A stretch of 64,000 nucleotides of DNA from positions 124,001-188,000 of the forward strand of contig JAPMOS010000022.1 of the NCBI GenBank assembly GCA_027972325.1. The letters are read 5' to 3'. The notes beneath the pieces were generated by a model. That model was given only the letters and a program-made list of their open reading frames with translations, had not been told where the DNA came from and ran no database searches. This document shows, piece by piece, positions 61,401 to 64,000 of the stretch. The stretch comes from Paratrimastix pyriformis (Eukaryota; Preaxostyla; Paratrimastigidae). The number at the start of each line of letters is the position of its first letter. Position 1 is the first letter of the stretch. The position numbers were made by a program, and so were the translations under genes.

Positions 61401-64000
61401 CTCGCCACGGCGGGTGCCGAGCGGGCCGCCCTGGCCGCCCAGGTGGAGGCCCTCCACAAGGAGAAGGTCCCGCGCCTTCCGACCCACTTCTCCTCCGCCC
61501 CTGGCCACCGAAGTATTGACCCCCCCCCCCCCCCCCCCCCCCCCCCTGTGCAGGAGGCCCTGGGGAGGCGATGCAAGAGGCCGAGCGACGTCAGGGGCAG
61601 GAGCACCGCCAGGCCACCGACCTCGCCGCCGCCGAGCACGAGCTCGCCATCCGGCGCCTCCGCGACGAGCAGACGCGCCTCCAGGGCCTTGTCGAGGTCG
61701 CCCGCCCACGCCCCTCATCCGCCTCCCCGCCCATGCCTCGGCTGTCCGTCTTGTGCCGGGGCTCACCAGCCCATTTCGCCGACCGCCGTCCACCCCCCCC
61801 CCCCCCCCCCCCCCCCCTGTGTTGTTGCAGGCCGCCCGCACGGAGCGCACCGCCATGGAAGCGGCTCGCGAAGAGGTCCGCCCCTGGGCACGGCCTCGCC
61901 TCCGCCATCTCGCCTTCAAACAGTCTCGGCCCGCATCCTCAGCCACCCCCCCCCCCCCCCCCACCCCCCACCCCCGCTTGCCCCCGCGCCCCGCTTGCCC
62001 CCCTCTGCAGGAACGCGTCCGGGCGACGTCTGCCCTGTCGGCCGCCCATCGGGCCAAGCAGCAGCTGGTGGAGGAGCTCGCCCAGCGCGACCGGGCCGCC
62101 TCCGATTCCGCCGCCCGGTGCCGCGACCTCGAAGGCCGCCTCGCGGTCACGGCTGCCGACCTCGAGGAGCGGGTCCGACCCCCATGGAGACGCGAGGGGT
62201 GAGGCCAAAGCGGCGTGCGGGGCCGGCCGTCTGATCCGCTCGTTGGCACCTTGTCGTTTCCCTCGCCCCAGCGGGCCGCCGCGGATCGGCTGCAGCGGGT
62301 GGGCGATGGCCTCATCGGGACCCTGCAGGCCGCCACCGCGGCCTACCTGCCTGCGCTCGCCCAGGCGGCCCAGGCGGCCCACTCGCAGGCCGCCCTGGCC
62401 ATCGAGCGGACCGCCCGCGCCCTGGCGGCCCACCACGAGCCGACCGAGGGGCTGCCGTGCCTGGCCCCCTCCCTGGCGGCCCCCTCCCTGCCGCCCCTGC
62501 CAGGCCTCACGTCCCCCGACGCCCTGGCGGTCGCCCAGCCCTGGTCGCAAGCCGCCGCGCAGGCGGCCCGGGCCCTGGGGGCCTCGCTGGACGAGAGTGT
62601 GGCCGTGCTGGGTGCCATGCACGAGCGGCTGGCCTCCCTGGCCAGCGGGCTGGGCGAGGGCCTTCAGGAGGTCGTCCGCGACGCCCAGCGGGCCCTGGCC
62701 ACGCCTCCCCCTGGTGCCGACGAGCTGGGCTCGCCCCGGGAGCGGGCCTTTGCCCGGCCCAAGGGCGCCGCCCCTCCCGTGCCGGGGTCGCCGCCCCATT
62801 CGCCGCGCCGCTCGGGGAAACTCGCCTCGGCCTCGCCCGCCATCTCCTCGCCCCTGCGGACCGGCGAGAGCTCCCCCGCCGCCGCCCCGCCGCCCTCGCC
62901 CCTCCGGCTGGGGCACCCGGCCGTGGCCCCGCCGCCGTCATCCCCGGCTCCAGCCTCGCCGCCCACATCGCCCCGACTTGGCGCCTCGCCGCCCCCGGGC
63001 CCGGGCGCCGTCACCAGCACCAGCGCCGCCGGCAGCCCTCCCGGCAGCCCGGCCATGAGTGCCCGCTCGCGGTCGGTGGGCGCGCTGGGCCAGCTGGCCG
63101 CCACCATCCAGCGGCTCGAGGAGGCCCGGGCCACCCTGGCCGCCCGGCTGGAGGCCGTCCAGCGCGAGGCTGCCGAGGCCCAGCAGCGGCTGCAGGCTGA
63201 GGCGGCCCGCTGGCGGCAGGTTTCCGAGCAGACCGGCGCCCGGGCCGCCGCGGAGGCGGGCCGGCTGACGGCCGAGGTGGCCGAGGGGAAGGGCGCCCTG
63301 GCCGATGCCCAGCAGCAGCAGGCGCAGGCCCAGGCCGAGATCGCGAGGCTGCGGGCCGCCTGCGAGGAGGCCCAGCGCCGGCGGAGCGAGGAGGCCGCGC
63401 GGGGCGGGGCCCTGCGGGACTCCCTGGCCCAGGAGGCGGCCGGCCTGCAGCAGGACCTGGCCGCCACGGCCGCCTTCGCTGCCCGGGCCGTTTGGGAGCA
63501 GGAGGCCCTGTGCGCGGTCGCCCTGGCCGCGGGGGCGCAGCGGGCGCAGGTCGACAAGCAGCTGAAGGAGGTCCGCATCCGCTGCCCGTCCCGGGGGCCA
63601 AATCGGGATGCCGGAGGGAGCCGCGCCCCTTGCCCTTTGTTATGCCACCCTTTCTCAGTGGCCTCATTCACCCCCCCCCCCCCCCCCACCACCACCTGGG
63701 TTCTACAGACCCAAGCGACCCTTGACGGGCTCCGGCGGGACCACGTCACCCTGCGCGAGACCAACGCCGTCCTGCGGGACGCCCACGCCACCCTGACCGC
63801 CGACCACTCGGCCCTCAGCACCCGCGCCGCCCAGGAGGCCGCGGCCCACGGGCGCCTGCTGGCCACCCACCGCCAGCTGCACCGGGCGGCGGCCCAGCTG
63901 ACGACCATGCTGGGCGAGCTGACCGAGGGCCTCCCGGCCCGCATCGAGGGCCCCCGGCACACCCTCATGGGCCAGGTGCACAGCTTCGAGCGGATCCTGT
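58421..64000 (+). CDS. Large coiled-coil protein (3' partial), function unknown
   Basis: It starts at ATG 58421 (MSDSFAFFSRSMRDFIPS). A 35-base intron (GTATC...TTTAG) joins in phase to RNPRPIIPNSEEDRQIVHEV. Almost everything after is predicted coiled coil rich in Ala, Glu, Gln and Arg: ALSDEHRDLRASIQAALVRT, SQVEELSRQLDRVQSEHRAD, KASEMQQGALESRLAQTEAE, GLQAQRDELLSAEQDLESQL and RLQRVGDGLIGTLQAATAAY. A Pro/Ser-rich break lies at about 62730-63050, then more coiled coil to the window edge without a stop. About 12 introns, several with poly-C of 16 to 26 bases before the acceptor. It resembles golgin, centrosomal or kinectin-like rods in general only. No diagnostic end motif is in view. Confidence 0.8.

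Overview
This window is eukaryotic nuclear DNA from what looks like a free-living, flagellated protist with a compact, very GC-rich genome. The evidence is dense spliceosomal introns in nearly every gene, a Pol III tRNA gene, and conserved genes for Golgi tethering (COG4), the small-subunit processome (NOP14), V-ATPase, the spindle checkpoint and motile cilia (CFAP45, CCDC146, LC8-type dynein light chain). I cannot name the species. The intron style and gene set would suit a metamonad, apusomonad-like or other little-sampled flagellate, but that is a guess.

Layout: an unrecognised Ser/Arg/His/Pro-rich protein, 5' end outside the window (1-5132, +); an RCC1-repeat plus PH-domain protein (5211-12149, +); COG4 (12248-17062, +), with an initiator tRNA-Met gene inside one intron; a Cho2-type phosphatidylethanolamine N-methyltransferase (17669-21133, -), head to head with NOP14 (21199-26248, +); a membrane-anchored GH3-domain protein (26731-29082, -); an ARM/HEAT-like protein (29221-31042, -), head to head with CFAP45 (31226-33702, +); a rhomboid protease (33876-34961, +), overlapping tail to tail with an LC8 dynein light chain (34948-35393, -), which is itself head to head with V-ATPase subunit H (35495-37698, +); a long-chain acyl-CoA synthetase (37917-41125, +); CCDC146/MBO2 (41948-48269, -), head to head with an unduplicated MadBub checkpoint kinase (48391-56090, +); an unrecognised protein with a TFHPQI-type motif (56302-58276, -), head to head with a large coiled-coil protein running off the end (58421 to beyond 64000, +).

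Three genome-wide habits stand out. Most intron donors read GTCYG rather than GTRAGT. The polypyrimidine tracts are often pure poly-C, always on the sense strand of the gene. GC content is low around shared promoters and 5' exons and rises steeply towards 3' ends, where intronic minisatellites also gather. I saw no transposon, virus-like element, CRISPR array or rRNA. Coordinates of multi-exon genes are given as the outer limits of the coding region; exon joins were found by eye from reading-frame phase and homology.
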